From Sipunculus nudus (taxonomy: Eukaryota; Annelida; Sipuncula; Golfingiida; Sipunculidae), in assembly GCA_026874595.1 (NCBI GenBank), contig CM049309.1:99001-163000 (forward strand): a stretch of 64,000 nt of DNA, in the 5' to 3' direction. The notes under the pieces are model-generated. The model was not told the origin of the DNA, searched no databases, and saw nothing but the letters and a program-made list of their open reading frames with translations. This document shows, piece after piece, positions 48,600 to 60,865 of this stretch; positions within the stretch are counted from its first letter, which is position 1, and every line of letters begins with the position of its first letter. A program made the translations under genes and the position numbers.

Positions 48600-49820
48600 G
48601 AAATAGCCCTATACCTCCCGTGCTCTAGATCGGACACTGTTTTGTACGCCAATCCAGAAGCAAACCGCGCTCAATCAAGCTTAACTAACATGATCGTTCC
48701 AACTTGGTTAACGTTGTTCTGCCACGCAGCCGTACGAAGGGTTTGCAAGAAAGACTTAAGTGTGTAATGGCAAAATTAAGCTAGTTATTGAAATATTTTT
48801 AGAGGCTCTTATTGTATCAATTGCATTGTCATGCAGCCCACTTTGGTCACTGGAGGGCATTCAATGCATCTCTCTCTGCTTACCTGATTCGTAATGGGTC
48901 ACTTGGGACATCCCCTGCTGTAACAAGTGTACATTAATTTTCATATCACCCCCCCCCCTCCGGCACCAAATGTAATGTGAAACCTATCGTTTGAATTCTT
49001 CCTTAATTGACACAGAAATTACATTGAAATGTAAAGCTCACTTGGTTTTCTGGACATAATGAAATACTCTAAATAAATTAATTCCCTTTTCAATAATTTT
49101 GACAAATTAAAATAAAATTAACCCAACCTGACACGTAATATGATAATATATGAGCCAAATTATGGATTAATGAAGGTGCAATTTAAAATTGTAAATTCTG
49201 AATCAAGTTAAATTTTCAGATATTTATTGTTTTGCAAATTTATAAAATATATATATTATTAGTGGTAAAAAAATAATACATGTGAATGTATAATGTGTTG
49301 TTTTTGGACAAAATTTGGGATAAATGAAGATGCTATTAAGAATTGTAAATCAACTTATATATTCAGATATATATATATATATGATATATTGCAAATGTAT
49401 AATATTTATAAACTTGAAAAAAAGATTGATGTGATGAAAAGAATGAGGATCTTATGCAAATATTTTTTCATTATTTTCCTGCCTAAACATAAGATAAAAT
49501 AAAGTGATTGGCTTTGTTTTTCCAACTGTCTGTCTTTTTTAAATTTGTTACAATTATGAATAAACATTTCCTCCCGTAAGTACTGTTGCCTGTTGCCCTT
49601 CCTCTTGCCATTGAGCACCTGCACCTGTGGACTGGCCCATTAGTTTAATAGCAAATATATAAGGATTTATTAAATGAGAAAAAAAAATCAGTGTAATAAA
49701 AAAATGATATAATTGAAACATATTATGTTCTTGTCTCAGCAGTATGTGACATAAAGGGACCAGTGCCATCTGTCCATCTTCTTTGTTTAATCAACTCTTT
49801 TCCTATAAGCATTGTTTAAT
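48600..49820. other. Intergenic, nothing recognised
   Basis: AT-rich with short TA runs (49366-49384) and a C run (48951-48960). No supported feature. Confidence 0.5.
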
Positions 49821-49821
49821 A

Positions 49822-49905
49822 ACCCCCCCCCTCTCTCTCTCTCTCTTTCTCTCTCTCTGTCCCTCTCTTTCTCTCTCTCTCTCTCCTCCTCCCTCTATCC
49901 AAACT
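49822..49905. repeat. (CT)n tract
   Basis: C run followed by interrupted CT repeats. Confidence 0.95.
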
Positions 49906-50040
49906 TATCTTAAGCACATAATTTTTTTTCATGATTGCATTATTAACGATAAGAGGCCAAAATATTAATGTTTTACACAGTGAGTACAATATACATGTAT
50001 ACTTATCAGATTTTTATTTGAAAATAAAATTTTCAATTTT

Positions 50041-51070
50041 TAGCCAACCTGCGAGCTTATGTGATGATGCGCCGTCGTGCGTAAGTGCGTCTTGTCTCGT
50101 GCGTCGTCTGTACGTTAACCATAGCTATCTCAAAAAATGGCAGGAGCTAGCATCATTTTTTTTTTCAAATAATCAGTCACCTGAAAAACTCTATCGGATT
50201 TTGTTTAATTTTTTTTCTAACTGTATTTTCTTAGATTTATAGGGAAAACGCTAAAAAAGATTTAAAAATCTTCTTCTCCGAAACTGTCCAAGCAAATTGT
50301 CCAATATTTAATAGAAATTATCCCTGGAACAATCTCTCTCAAGTTTGTTCGAATGGTTCCAGTTCGGAGATTTTTGGCCGAGTTACAGGAGGTTAAACTT
50401 AGTCATTTGTCCAAAAACGCACACTAAAATGAAAATGATCTCAGTAACTTCTGGAGCTAGCATCACCAAATTTTATGCCAATGTTTTATCACATGTCATA
50501 TCTTAAATTGAGGTATTGGTGGCTCCACTAACATTGACCTTTTTTACAAGCAAAAATGTAATTTTAGACTCTTCTAGCCTATACAGTTTTATGATGAAAC
50601 TGTTTAGCTGATTGGTTTAAACTTTACAAGAATTATTCAATGGTAGGTTTCTGTCAGTTTTATAAGAATAGATTGGGTAAATGAAGCTTTTGCCAGTGTA
50701 GCCAATTGGAAAAGGCTTTCAGTGTTTGAAAACAGATTTGACATGCCAAGTTTCAACATGCCAAGTCAGGAGGTCACTCAGTTCAACCAGGTTAGGTCCA
50801 GACATCACCATCTACACCTCTAGACACATCGTCTAGACGTCAAGACACATCGTCTAGACGCAGAATGCCCAGATTAGAACTAGTGGAACTATATCTTTCA
50901 ACTCTTTGAAAAAAAACTTGGTTTGCATTTTATAGCAAATCTGTGAGCTTATGCGATGGTGTGCCGTCGTCCGTCGTGCGTCATAGCTATCTCAAATAGG
51001 GCAGGAGCTAGCATCACCATTTTTTTTTTTTTTTTTGGCAAAAAAATTAGTCATCTAAAAAATTCTATCG
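50041..51070. repeat. Dispersed repeat, two diverged starts
   Basis: GAGCTTATG(T/C)GATG(A/G)TG(C/T)GCCGTCGT with CATAGCTATCTCAAA and GGCAGGAGCTAGCATCA occurs at 50052 and again at 50942. I recognise this GCCGTCGTCCGTCGT style from bivalve dispersed repeats. No coding capacity. Confidence 0.7.
50820..50861. repeat. Two-copy direct repeat containing CGTCTAGACG palindromes
   Basis: AGACACATCGTCTAGACG is repeated with a 3-bp spacer. Confidence 0.9.
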
Positions 51071-51650
51071 GGATTTGCTTATTTCTTGGCTAAACATTTA
51101 AAAATGTTCTTTTCCGAAACCATGCTGCCAAATTGCGCGTTCATCCGTCCGAATAATCATCCCTGGCAAAAAAAAAAGGAAAAGAAAACAAATCCGAAAT
51201 TTCCTGACTGATACATCCTAGTTTTATAATGTCTTAGGCCGAAAAATGCAGGTCTGAAACGTCCATTTTGCTGAAATCATAATGACGAAGGTAGATATGC
51301 AGGACATAAGAGGAACAATATTAAATTTAAAAAGTAAACCTCCATTCATACTCCCAAAACTTTGTACAGGTTCGCATTAGGCCTGTATGCCTTGTTTTAA
51401 GAGCATTTTATTGCAGCTAATAAATAAAATGTGTATCACATTATTCCTTGTTTTATAAGTGACAGGTTCCATGATTATGCACATATCACTGTCACATAGC
51501 TGAAGTAAGGATACTTCTAGAATTATTTGATCATGAGAGACACCTCCACCTTTGATATAGTCCATAAAAGTACACATTATTAGTATGACAAATATATAGT
51601 TAATATGTAATTATCACCAGTGAGCAGGGCTATTTCCTCTGAGCTTTTCA

Positions 51651-51652
51651 AA

Positions 51653-51682
<30 letters not shown>
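51651..51682. repeat. (TG)n(TA)n microsatellite
   Basis: Short TG run passing directly into a TA run. Confidence 0.9.
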
Positions 51683-51683
<1 letters not shown>

Positions 51684-52110
51684 GTTGTAGGAAATGGTTT
51701 TAAAATCATAATCGATGAATAAAAAATAAAAACGGCTGATGATCGATAATTTAATCGATTATTTTATGTACTTTCTATATTACCGTGTAATCTTCTGTAT
51801 ACTAGTACCATAAATATTGACCCTAGTAAATAGTCTGACTTGTACATCACTATTCATAATGAAACAATCCATTCACCCGTAGCCAAGTCGAACTTGCCGA
51901 CGGACGATTGTTGGCTGCCGCAAGGTTCTGTTGTGATGCTGTTCGCTATACATTGTTATTTTGTGTTCGCATATCTCTGACAGGATTCTTTGCATATGCA
52001 TGCATAATCATATTACCCGATTATGCAAAATGCAATCGATTAATTAATTTTGGAAAAAAAGACCAGTCATCAATCGATTAATCGGAACACCACTGTATTA
52101 CACAGTGAAA
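51683..52110. repeat. DNA with repeated ATCGATTAAT motifs
   Basis: AATCGATTA/TAATCGATT motifs occur at both sides (near 51748-51765 and 52060-52085), as in some TIR-type MITEs. Ends not resolved. Confidence 0.3.
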
Positions 52111-52114
52111 ACAG

Positions 52115-52400
52115 AAAAGTGGTAAAACGGTAAGCGTTCCCTGCTGGCACCTGGTGACCCGGGTTCAATCCCGAGTGGCTATGAGAGCGAGTTGTAGTGG
52201 CCTGTCCAGTTCCCCCTGTTTCCTCCCCCTTAACAGATTACCGCACGCCACCATCCTTGCCATGGAGAATGCCTTGTGTTAGTTTTTGTGACCAGTTGTA
52301 CCATTCATGTAAGATAAAGTGGCAAGTTTGTACATATTATTCTGGAACGAATAAATCATGCTCATGCTTTCAAGAACAAAGAAAAATTGTCCAAAACACA
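52115..52400 (+). repeat. tRNA-derived SINE
   Basis: GGGTTCAATCC is an exact Pol III B box (near 52162). AAACGGTAAGCG upstream resembles a weak A box. A T/C-rich body and an AATAAA-containing tail follow. The tRNA part does not fold fully by eye. Confidence 0.5.
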
Positions 52401-52499
52401 TATTGTATTATCTAGGGCTGGTAAAAATTCACTTATATATGATTTTTAAAAAATCAATTTAAATAATCCTGTATTGATTTAATCCAACTTTATTTATAT

Positions 52500-53470
52500 C
52501 AACTCCGTTTGCATGCAGTGATAAACACTCCAAGGACCCTTGTGTCTGCTCCTGTTTAGCCCATTGGTAGCAATTCTTGGGCCCGATATACAGACCCCGC
52601 CTGTTACCCTCCATGGGCCCACATGTGTACACATGTTAGCCCAACGTCCTAGCCAACATTGGACCCGGGAGCAAAAAGTCACGGGTGCCCACGGGGTTAG
52701 CCCATATGGGGCCCATGGACATGTACCACAAGGGTCCCTTGTTTGCATGTAGTGACAAACCATCCAAGGACCCATGTGTTTTCCCCTGTTTAGCCCATTG
52801 GTAGCCATTCGTGGGCCCCAGATACAGACCCCGCCTGGTACCCTCCATGGGCCCACATGTGTACCCATGTTGGCCCCACGTCCTAGCCAACATTGGACCC
52901 GGGAGCAAAAAGTCACGGGTGCCCACGGGGTTAGCCCATATGGGGCCCATTGACATGTACCACAAGGGTCCCTTGTTTGCATGTAGTGACAAACCCTCCA
53001 AGGACCCATGTGTCTGCCCCTGTTTAGCCCATTGATAGCCATTCGTGGGCCCCATATACAGACCCCGCCTGGTACCCTCCATGGGCCCACATGTATACCC
53101 ATGTTGGCCCCACGTCCTAGCCAACATTGGACCCGGGAGCAAAAAGTCACGGGTGCCCACGGGGTAAGCCAATATGGGGCCCATGGACATGTACCTCAAG
53201 GGTCCCTTGTTTGCATGTAGTGACAAACCCTCCAAGGACCCTTGTGTCTGCCTCTGTTTAGCCCATTGGTAGCCATTCGTGGGCCCCATATACAGGCCCC
53301 ACCTGGTACCCTCCATGGGCCCACATGTATACCCATGTTGGCCCCACGTCCTAGCCAACATTGGACCCGGGAGCAAAAAGTCACGGGCGCCCACTGGGTT
53401 AGCCCATATGGGACCCATGGGTTTGTACATAATGGTCCCACATGGGTCCCTTGTTTGCATGCTATCTGGG
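52500..53470. repeat. Four-copy tandem array, 234-bp unit
   Basis: The phrase GGGTCCCTTGTTTGCATG recurs at about 52732, 52966, 53200 and 53444 (spacings 234, 234 and about 244). The unit is rich in GGGCCCATG/CATGGGCCC. Because 234 is a multiple of three and the unit is GC-rich, long frames stay open on both strands (up to 274 codons on the minus strand). Several overlapping frames are open at once, so I do not call a gene. Confidence 0.9.
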
Positions 53471-54495
53471 CCGTTTAAATTAGCTGAATCAAGCTTGGGT
53501 TATTGGGTTCGTTAAGGTTCAGGTGGCTATTGTGTTTATTTGATGGGGATTTGTAGGATTACTTTAGATTACACAGCAGGTGCTTGGCCCTGTGTTTACA
53601 TGTGGAGGTCAGTTCGCTTCTATCATTTAATGTGCTCTGTTCCGGTTTGCATATATGATGAAATATTTCTCCGTGTTACATAAATTACATTTCTTTGTAG
53701 TGGTTGAATATGACTTGCGTTTCGCGAGTATTTTCCAACTGATGGCATAGGCCCTATGGTGTTTTTCCGTCTTTCAGGGTCCATACACACTGGCTTAACG
53801 TGGTGCTGTTTCTGTACATTTCGTTTTCAAAGCTGCTATATAATACTTGTAAAAGGAATTCACTCCGCCTTTGTCCTCAATTTTCTCTGAAACCGCGTTG
53901 CGTATGACACTGTGTCATACTTTTTCTAAAGGTTAACTATTTATTGTTCCCGCAGTGACATGGTCGATATATGAGAATAAATAATTCTTAATGTAAACAT
54001 CCTTTTGAATGATTTTTGCATATTTTCCACCTGAGTGAAAAGTCTTTTTCAGGCCCCTCATATGATGCTTTATCAAGATATATATAATAATATGATAATA
54101 AAGTATTTTAATGCAATTTTAGACCTATGGCCGTGAATATTTCAGCCTTTTCTAAAAGCATAGGAAAGGCTGCTTACAGCAGATTTCCGAGTTTGATTGA
54201 TAACAAGGTGATTTATTATTTCAGTCCTTAAAATCTAGTTTAGGTTTTTTTGTTTTCTAGATTAAAATCTACATTTAATCACTTCTGTTGGTTATTCACA
54301 TAAAGGGCCATAATATCTTGACAGAAATAATGGCTTTTCTCACTGGTAGCAGCACTTAATCTTGGATTGTCTGAAGTGGTATTTATCCATTAATAGCAAC
54401 ACATGATGCCCTTCTCGGATTGGTTAATAACCTAAAAATATAAATAATAACGTTTAAATAAACTGAAGCCAATGAACTGTTTCATATGAAAAAAA
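53471..54495. other. Intergenic, nothing recognised
   Basis: No domain, splice-bounded frame or repeat end supported. Confidence 0.5.
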
Positions 54496-54797
54496 CAATA
54501 AACTTCATCATATGAAAAAATATCAACGCAACCGTAAAAAAAATAAGACAATATCAATTACTATGCACCCTTGAAATTATTTATCTCAAAATAAAAACAA
54601 ATCTAGCGAGACTAACATCATATGGTATTCCCCAGGGATTCCCTCACTCATGGAATGGCTGCATACCATGCAAGCATTTAGCTGCTGTACGTTGGCAGCC
54701 TTCCCAGTCCTTTCAGAAGATAGGGACGTATTCACGCCCAGAGGTCTGAAATCGCATCAGAATACTTTATGATAATATTATATATCTTGACAAATCA
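54496..54797 (+). repeat. Direct duplication, copy 1
   Basis: About 300 bp nearly identical to 55116-55410. It begins CAATAAACTTCATCATATG and contains GGTATTCCCCAGGGATTCCC. Confidence 0.9.
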
Positions 54798-55115
54798 CAT
54801 ATTCTATAATGTACATTGCGTTTATGGTTTGGACAAAAGTGCCAGCCACAAGAGCTTCAAATATGCAATAAAATACTTGCAGCCTAGAAGTCCCTTAATA
54901 TATATACATTTCACTCTTTGAATCTGACTACATTATCAAATGCTTCCTCTGATCTATTGACAATACAGGTGTGGGAAGCTTGGAAGTGGCAAGCAGGGGT
55001 TGGTTGCCACATTCCCATCCCCTAAATAAGGCTAAAATGTATTTTACTTTTATAATGTAAATAATTATAAATACATCAGGCAAAAAAAATTATGGTTCTC
55101 AGGCACCGCCCGCAT

Positions 55116-55410
55116 CAATAAACTTCATCATATGAAAAAATATCAACGCAACCGTAAAAAATAAGACAATTTCAATTACTATGCACCCTTAAAATTATTT
55201 ATCTCAAAATAAAAATAAATCTAGCGAGACTAACATCATATGGTATTCCCCAGGGATTCCCTCACTCATGGAATGGCTGCATACCAAGCATTTAGCTGCT
55301 GTACGTTGGCAGCCTTCCCAATCCTTTCAGAAAATAGGGACGTATTCACGCCCAGAGGTCTAAAATCGCATCAGAATACTTTATGATAATATTATATATC
55401 TTGACAAATC
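55116..55410 (+). repeat. Direct duplication, copy 2
   Basis: Offset 620 bp at the start. It differs by a handful of substitutions and a few small indels. Confidence 0.9.
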
Positions 55411-56380
55411 ATATATAATGTTTATAGGGATTAAAGTAGGGAACTGCAGCATTTGATACATAATAGGAGACTAGATGAGGTCTCCGGCATTCATTGCACA
55501 CCACCGTGCTGGGCTCACTGGATGTAAAAAACATAATGTTTGTAATAATGTTGAAATAGTAAACTCTTTAATGGTTTTAGTTATTCCGTCGATGAGTCCT
55601 TATCCTTAAGAGACAGGATCAGTCAATAATCTCCAGTTCTAAATAATACAGGAATAATCATTAGGGAGCAACTGATTAGTTACTTACATTTCACCTTTTA
55701 TCAAACCTTGGTCTTAATGTTAGCAGCCCAAGCTATGGTTTTATAAATAGTCGTATTTGAAAGTTGAATTATCTTTATTAATATTTACTTTTATTGGTCA
55801 TTGTACATATACACTGATTCAAGAACAAAGTCTCTTTTGCAAACGTTGCATAATTCAATAAAAAAAATTTGAAGCACTTTTCATGCAGCACATTTAAATA
55901 CACTATAGTATATATATTCAGGCGTCTAAAGTAAATATTAATTGTATCATTAAAAGGTCCTTTGAAGATAGTTTCTTCCTTGTCAAGTATTTTCCATTGT
56001 ACTGGGCTTTAGTAACGTACACTATACTAGTAACGTTCTCATATTTACACTTACCGATTCGAAAGTATAATTTGAAAATATGTTGAAACAATTGTGATAA
56101 TTTGGGTATTGCAAAATCGTTGTTATATACTCCAGTTCAGTATTAGCCCGCCCGCTGGCCTACTAATATGGAAGTCACGAATGCGCAAAACCAAACATCA
56201 TGTTAAGTAATAAGATGATGATGAAGACCAGAGAGATTCAGACTAATCGTCACCTGCTATGACAAAAGTTACAGTTTCCACAGTAACCTGTCCACCTGTC
56301 CAAAATACCCCGCATCTTATTTTAAACGGATTAGGTAAAACTAGGTCAAAACTGATTATATGTGGTTGAAATAGGTCTTT
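55411..56380. other. Intergenic, nothing recognised
   Basis: AT-rich; no supported feature. Confidence 0.5.
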
Positions 56381-56389
56381 TTTTTATCA

Positions 56390-56760
56390 GCATGTACAAC
56401 TTTACGGAAAAATTTGAAAGTATGAGCGACCATTTTAAGTTAAAACGACAACATAATAAAAATTAGATTCATATTGGACTTGACATTTTTATTTCCTAAG
56501 ATTGTGTTTCAATCAATTGTTTGTTTTTTCTCAATTGTTATTAACCCTAGGTATCCCAGCTTTAGACATGCTGTCACTAGAACCTTCTCTTTTCTATTTA
56601 TACAAAGTAAATATTTTATTAAAGTATTCTCCAGCAAATCCACCGATAAACACAAGAAAACTGTCTACATTAAAAAATACCTCGCAGCCCATTTTAATTC
56701 ATTAAGGTAACATTAGACCCAATCAGTGATAATATACATTATAAATAGGTCCAGTATATG

Positions 56761-56813
<53 letters not shown>

Positions 56814-56950
56814 TATCAGCATGTCATATTTCACGGTAAAAGCTGAAAGTTTGAGCGAACATTTAAATGTTAAATAGGAAATAAAAATCGAGATTTGTTT
56901 ATTGGAACGGACATTTAAATTTTCCAGAAATGTGTTTTAAATTATATATA
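56390..56950. repeat. Diverged two-copy repeat around a (TA)n tract
   Basis: TATCAGCATGT(A/C) with ACGG(A/T)AAAA and GAGCGA(C/A)CATTT occurs near 56387 and again near 56814, each followed by a similar GACATTT...TTTC block. A TA run of about 50 bp lies at 56764-56812. Confidence 0.6.
56551..56703 (+). CDS. Candidate exon, possibly lipid-binding (takeout/JHBP-like)
   Basis: After a T-rich stretch and CCCTAG, the frame reads IPALDMLSLEPSLFYLYKVN and about 30 more residues to TAA. The IPALD-x-L-S/T start recalls the IP-x-LDPL motif of takeout/JHBP-type proteins, but this is one short motif. An overlapping frame is also open, so this may be chance. Confidence 0.2.
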
Positions 56951-56959
56951 TACATGGTT

Positions 56960-58590
56960 GTTAAGACCTCTCCAGAAATATCTTCATTAAATAAATTGTT
57001 TGATTAGAAGCCAAGATATTTATATTTTAGTTACCCTTTTCCCTTTATCATTTTCCTGCTCGAACGGTCAAGCGGCGGCTGCAAAACGATCATTACCTCA
57101 AAACTGATACCACAATTTGACAGCACTACCCTCCTTATAGTGCTGTGGAGGTATCAAGCTACCACAATATCAAGTCAGACCTTGACTCTGTGGTGAGTTG
57201 AATGATTTCGTTTATTTGAGCCCATACAGGTATTAGTTTCCCCGACTACTGTATAGTCGCTTTGGAGAAGACGTGTCTTTATCATTTTCGAGCATTTTCT
57301 TGTGCCTTGTTGGAAATTGATAAGTAACTGAATGCATAATTTGCCAACCACTTTCTGAGTGGTGGAGTTCGAGACGAGTTTCAATGTAAGTTAACCCTCT
57401 TATTACAAAATGAGAATGTAAGCAGAAAATGTTAGATGGTGTAACACAAAGCATGAGTGCAAGGCTCCAAATAAATCCGTTGAAATCGGAAATCATTAAT
57501 ATTTTAAGACCCCAAACTTTGCAAGGATCCTAATCACACCTCTGCTTTGTACATGCACGTAAATAGGAAATGTTTGTCTATCACAGAACACCCTTAAAGA
57601 ACAAAGCCCTAATACAAATAAAAGGCAATCGCCCTCTATCGGGACAAAGAAACTATTCTTTTTCACAATAGCCTGTATAGAAATCTCTGAATTAAAAATA
57701 TAAAATAGTGATCCACAATCACTCTTAAATCACCCAGTACATTATAATTTGATGGAAAGGTCCTTTGATGTGATCCTAGCAATCTCCAAAATTTCATTGA
57801 AATATGTTTAGAACTTTTTCCATGACGATGCAAACAGACAAGCCGACCAAGTAACAAACGATCGATTCCTGAGGTGGCATAAAAAGAATTTATATCGTAG
57901 CTTGTAAGTCCACCAACAGAAGGGGCAAGCTGGTTACTGATACATCAGCGTGGGTACGTGTACATATACTCAGTTTATTCTCTGGCTTATTTCAACATGT
58001 TTTAAGTACTTTGCTGACAAGCACTTGACAAAGGATATTCTCCAGGTTTGCGACATTACTGGTATCAATGGAAACCATTGCAAACCCCGGGGTAGGATAT
58101 CGATAATTTTAACGGTGTTTCTTGCTTGAATTCCTATCCTCATAAGATATGCCGTCATCCGCTCAAAACTCCTTGAAATAACGTTCACGTTGTTAAAGAT
58201 ACATAATCCTCTACAAATATTTTGTGTATAAATTTAACACTTTATGTTCATTTTTGCTGAATTATAAACTTTCTCAAGAAACCACTACGACACGCAGACC
58301 TAGTATTTCCAATTCACCTGTTATACATGTTCTTATGGATCTCTGTATTTATAAACAATGTATACATGTGTTTGTTTACCAAAACAAGACCATGAAAAGA
58401 GGTTTATCCTTGAGCATGCGCGATAACTCCCAGACAAGGAGAAAAAATGAAAAAAAAGAAACACAGAGGAAACACTGATTTCAATCTTGGATATATTTTG
58501 ATTTGTGAAGTTGCGCTGTGAGACCACCAGCTGGAATGCCAGCTGTTTATGTTTATCGCCAACGATCTAGTAACCAAACAATTTTATAAC
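56960..58590. other. Intergenic, nothing recognised
   Basis: Several 60-90 codon frames without domain signatures. Near 57760-57860 there is text like that of the MITEs at 58727 and 59418, probably an older fragment. Confidence 0.4.
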
Positions 58591-58593
58591 TAA

Positions 58594-58722
58594 CTAGAAT
58601 ACGGGTAGTCGACAAGCGACTACGCGTATCCGCCAAAATCAGAGTGAAACGGGTGAAGTGAGGCATGGATTGAGTGGCAAGGGGAAATAGAGTGAGGTGT
58701 GTTGCTTATAAGAGCCTGGATG
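58594..58722 (+). repeat. HINE-like left-module fragment
   Basis: CTAGAATACGGGTAG, CGACAAGCGACTACGCGTAT and GTGAGGCATGGATTGAGTGG match 1343-1430 in copy A and 15230-15300 in copy B. Both ends are missing. Confidence 0.8.
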
Positions 58723-58726
58723 TCTG

Positions 58727-59012
58727 CCTTTTGTGGGTTGCTCCAGAAATCGTGTTCGCATTCACTTATTCGCCCCATATTCCTATTCATCAATACAAAA
58801 GTGACTGTGTACATTTTTATATTCCTGATCACGTTCCTTGACCCGAGCCATGTGCCGCACCACACCAAAATCTAATCGATTCTAGAATTGCCCTGACAAA
58901 CCTATGAGATTCCGTTCAAGTTGGCGTGGGTTATGTTGTGAACAATTTACACACACACACATACAAACACATGCACGGAATGAAAGCGTACCCGCATGGC
59001 GGAGGCAATAAA
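58727..59012 (+). mobile_element. MITE, copy 1
   Basis: It shares its body with 59418-59724 (TTCGCATTCACTT, TGACTGTG, AAATCTAATC, CACACACACA) and ends ATGGCGGAGGCAATAA. The left TIR is damaged, overlapping the preceding fragment. Confidence 0.6.
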
Positions 59013-59417
59013 CACAGGTTGCGCCACCAGTCTTGTTCAGCTGAAGAAACTACCATTAGCAATATACATATATACATAACAATACCTGAAAACACAGCTG
59101 AGTAACTTACACGATTATTGTTATTTGCAAGCCTCAATCATAAAATTAAAATTCCATTAAAATGTAGAAAAAAACCCAGAGGGGCGCCTCTATTCACCTA
59201 TCAAATAAAGCAAGCACATACATGCTAATAATGAAACTACCAGCGCAATATATGTGAGATTCAATTGTGCACACGTGGTACAATGAAGGTTTTGTATTCG
59301 CGATTACCTCTTGCGAACCCTCGCGAACAAAAAAAAAACAAAAAAAAACAAGTTTGCAAGCATAATTGATTACAAGCAGCAGTATTTATTGACTAGAAAT
59401 CTGCATTCTAAGGAATG

Positions 59418-59724
59418 TAAGCCTCCGCCATTTTGGGGGTTCGCATTCACTTCCTCGACCCTTATTCCCAGGTTCATACGTGCTGTAACGTGCATAAAAT
59501 TGACTGTGCATATGTGAATCTTCCATGATGACGTTTATGATCCCGGGGCATATTCTGTATTTACTCCAAAATCTAATCCAATCTTTGTTTGCCTCTCCTA
59601 GAAATGCCCTGAAAATTTCATGAGATTTCGTTCATGATTGCGTGAGTTATGTTTGAACAAACACACACACACACACACACAAACGAACGAGGATGAACGC
59701 ATAGCCTCCTGGCGGAGGTAATAA
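59418..59724 (+). mobile_element. MITE, copy 2, with CCTCCGCCA / TGGCGGAGG ends
   Basis: It starts TAAGCCTCCGCCA and ends TGGCGGAGGTAATAA, an inverted repeat. It contains a CA microsatellite near 59660. Non-coding. A third start of the same type (AAACCTCCGCCA) lies at 59755. Confidence 0.7.
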
Positions 59725-59779
59725 ATAAAAACAAGACGTTGTTGAAGACATCAAACCTCCGCCAGCAGTCAAATAATGT

Positions 59780-60865
59780 TGTAATGGGTCAACAACCCTA
59801 TCCCAGGCCACCTCCAGAATAAAGCGCCATGTAATAAATATCGACAGACTTTATTAATGAAATGAAATGTCATAATGGGAGAGTAGCCATTAAACAAACA
59901 TATGGTGAATAAGATTTCCTCATAAATTTCGTTGATTGTTCCTTAGTTGTTTTCCTAAATCCCCATATAATTTCAACATATTTTGTTTATTACTTTTTTA
60001 CGTAAATCAGACAGACAAACCGACAGTAAAATATTATATCTGGCAATTGTATGACAGACATTCGCCGTAGCGCGCTCACTGTGGGTCTGTTAGTATATGC
60101 ATGACACTCTCTTCGGCCATATATCACATTTCGCCTCTTCAGGCTTATCATATCGTGATGACGATGAAGTATCGACACAAGTTCCACTAATACCTGTCCT
60201 TACCTGCGTGTTTAACCTGTCTACAGTCGACATCCCGCTCACGGTAAAGGAGGGCTAATTACCTCTTAGATTCTTTCCTCTTACTCTCAGCAGACACTGT
60301 TGAAGGCACAAGGGGGTCCAGAGGTCCAGACCCCGCCACCTATTTTCAGCCGCCGCACCCTTTTTTTGACCAATTATCTACGACCTGGACCCCCTCCCTT
60401 TAATGAACCTTAAGAATTATTTTAGGTCGTGTCATTAGTACCTGGGTTGGACCCCTCCTTTCCGAAATCCTGGAATCACCCCATTTACAGTATAGAACAA
60501 TAATGTCAGTCTATTGACAGGGATAAACACAATACGAATAATCTACTTTTCCTTATCGCAGACATCATATGGGATTTGGGCAATATTTAACCTCTGAACA
60601 TTGTAAGGCTTAACTATTAATATTTATCATTTACTTTTCCTTTCCTTTAACATGTTACATAAACTATATTATGTTCATGTATGGACACTCTATGCCACCT
60701 TTGGTCAGTGTATCACCAGAAAAGACAAATCTATTAGTCTTTGAATAATTATTTTATTACATGAATGCGATTAATATACACATATGACAAGGAACTATAA
60801 TGCATAATGCATTTTGTTATATTATGAATTCCAGCAATCATACCTCCGCCGGAAACCTAATCACT
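59780..60865. other. Intergenic; one GGGGTCC-rich repeat patch
   Basis: GGGGTCCAGAGGTCCAGACC and GGACCCCCTCCC near 60310-60400 mark a dispersed repeat of uncertain class. The rest is AT-rich and empty. Confidence 0.4.

Noticed and set aside
52112-52190. Intact tRNA gene
   Set aside because: B box is exact, but the A box is poor and no cloverleaf is found by eye.
52494-53515. Frames of 218 and 274 codons with 78-residue repeats
   Set aside because: The unit is 234 bp, GC-rich and open in several overlapping frames on both strands; no start, domain or splice evidence.
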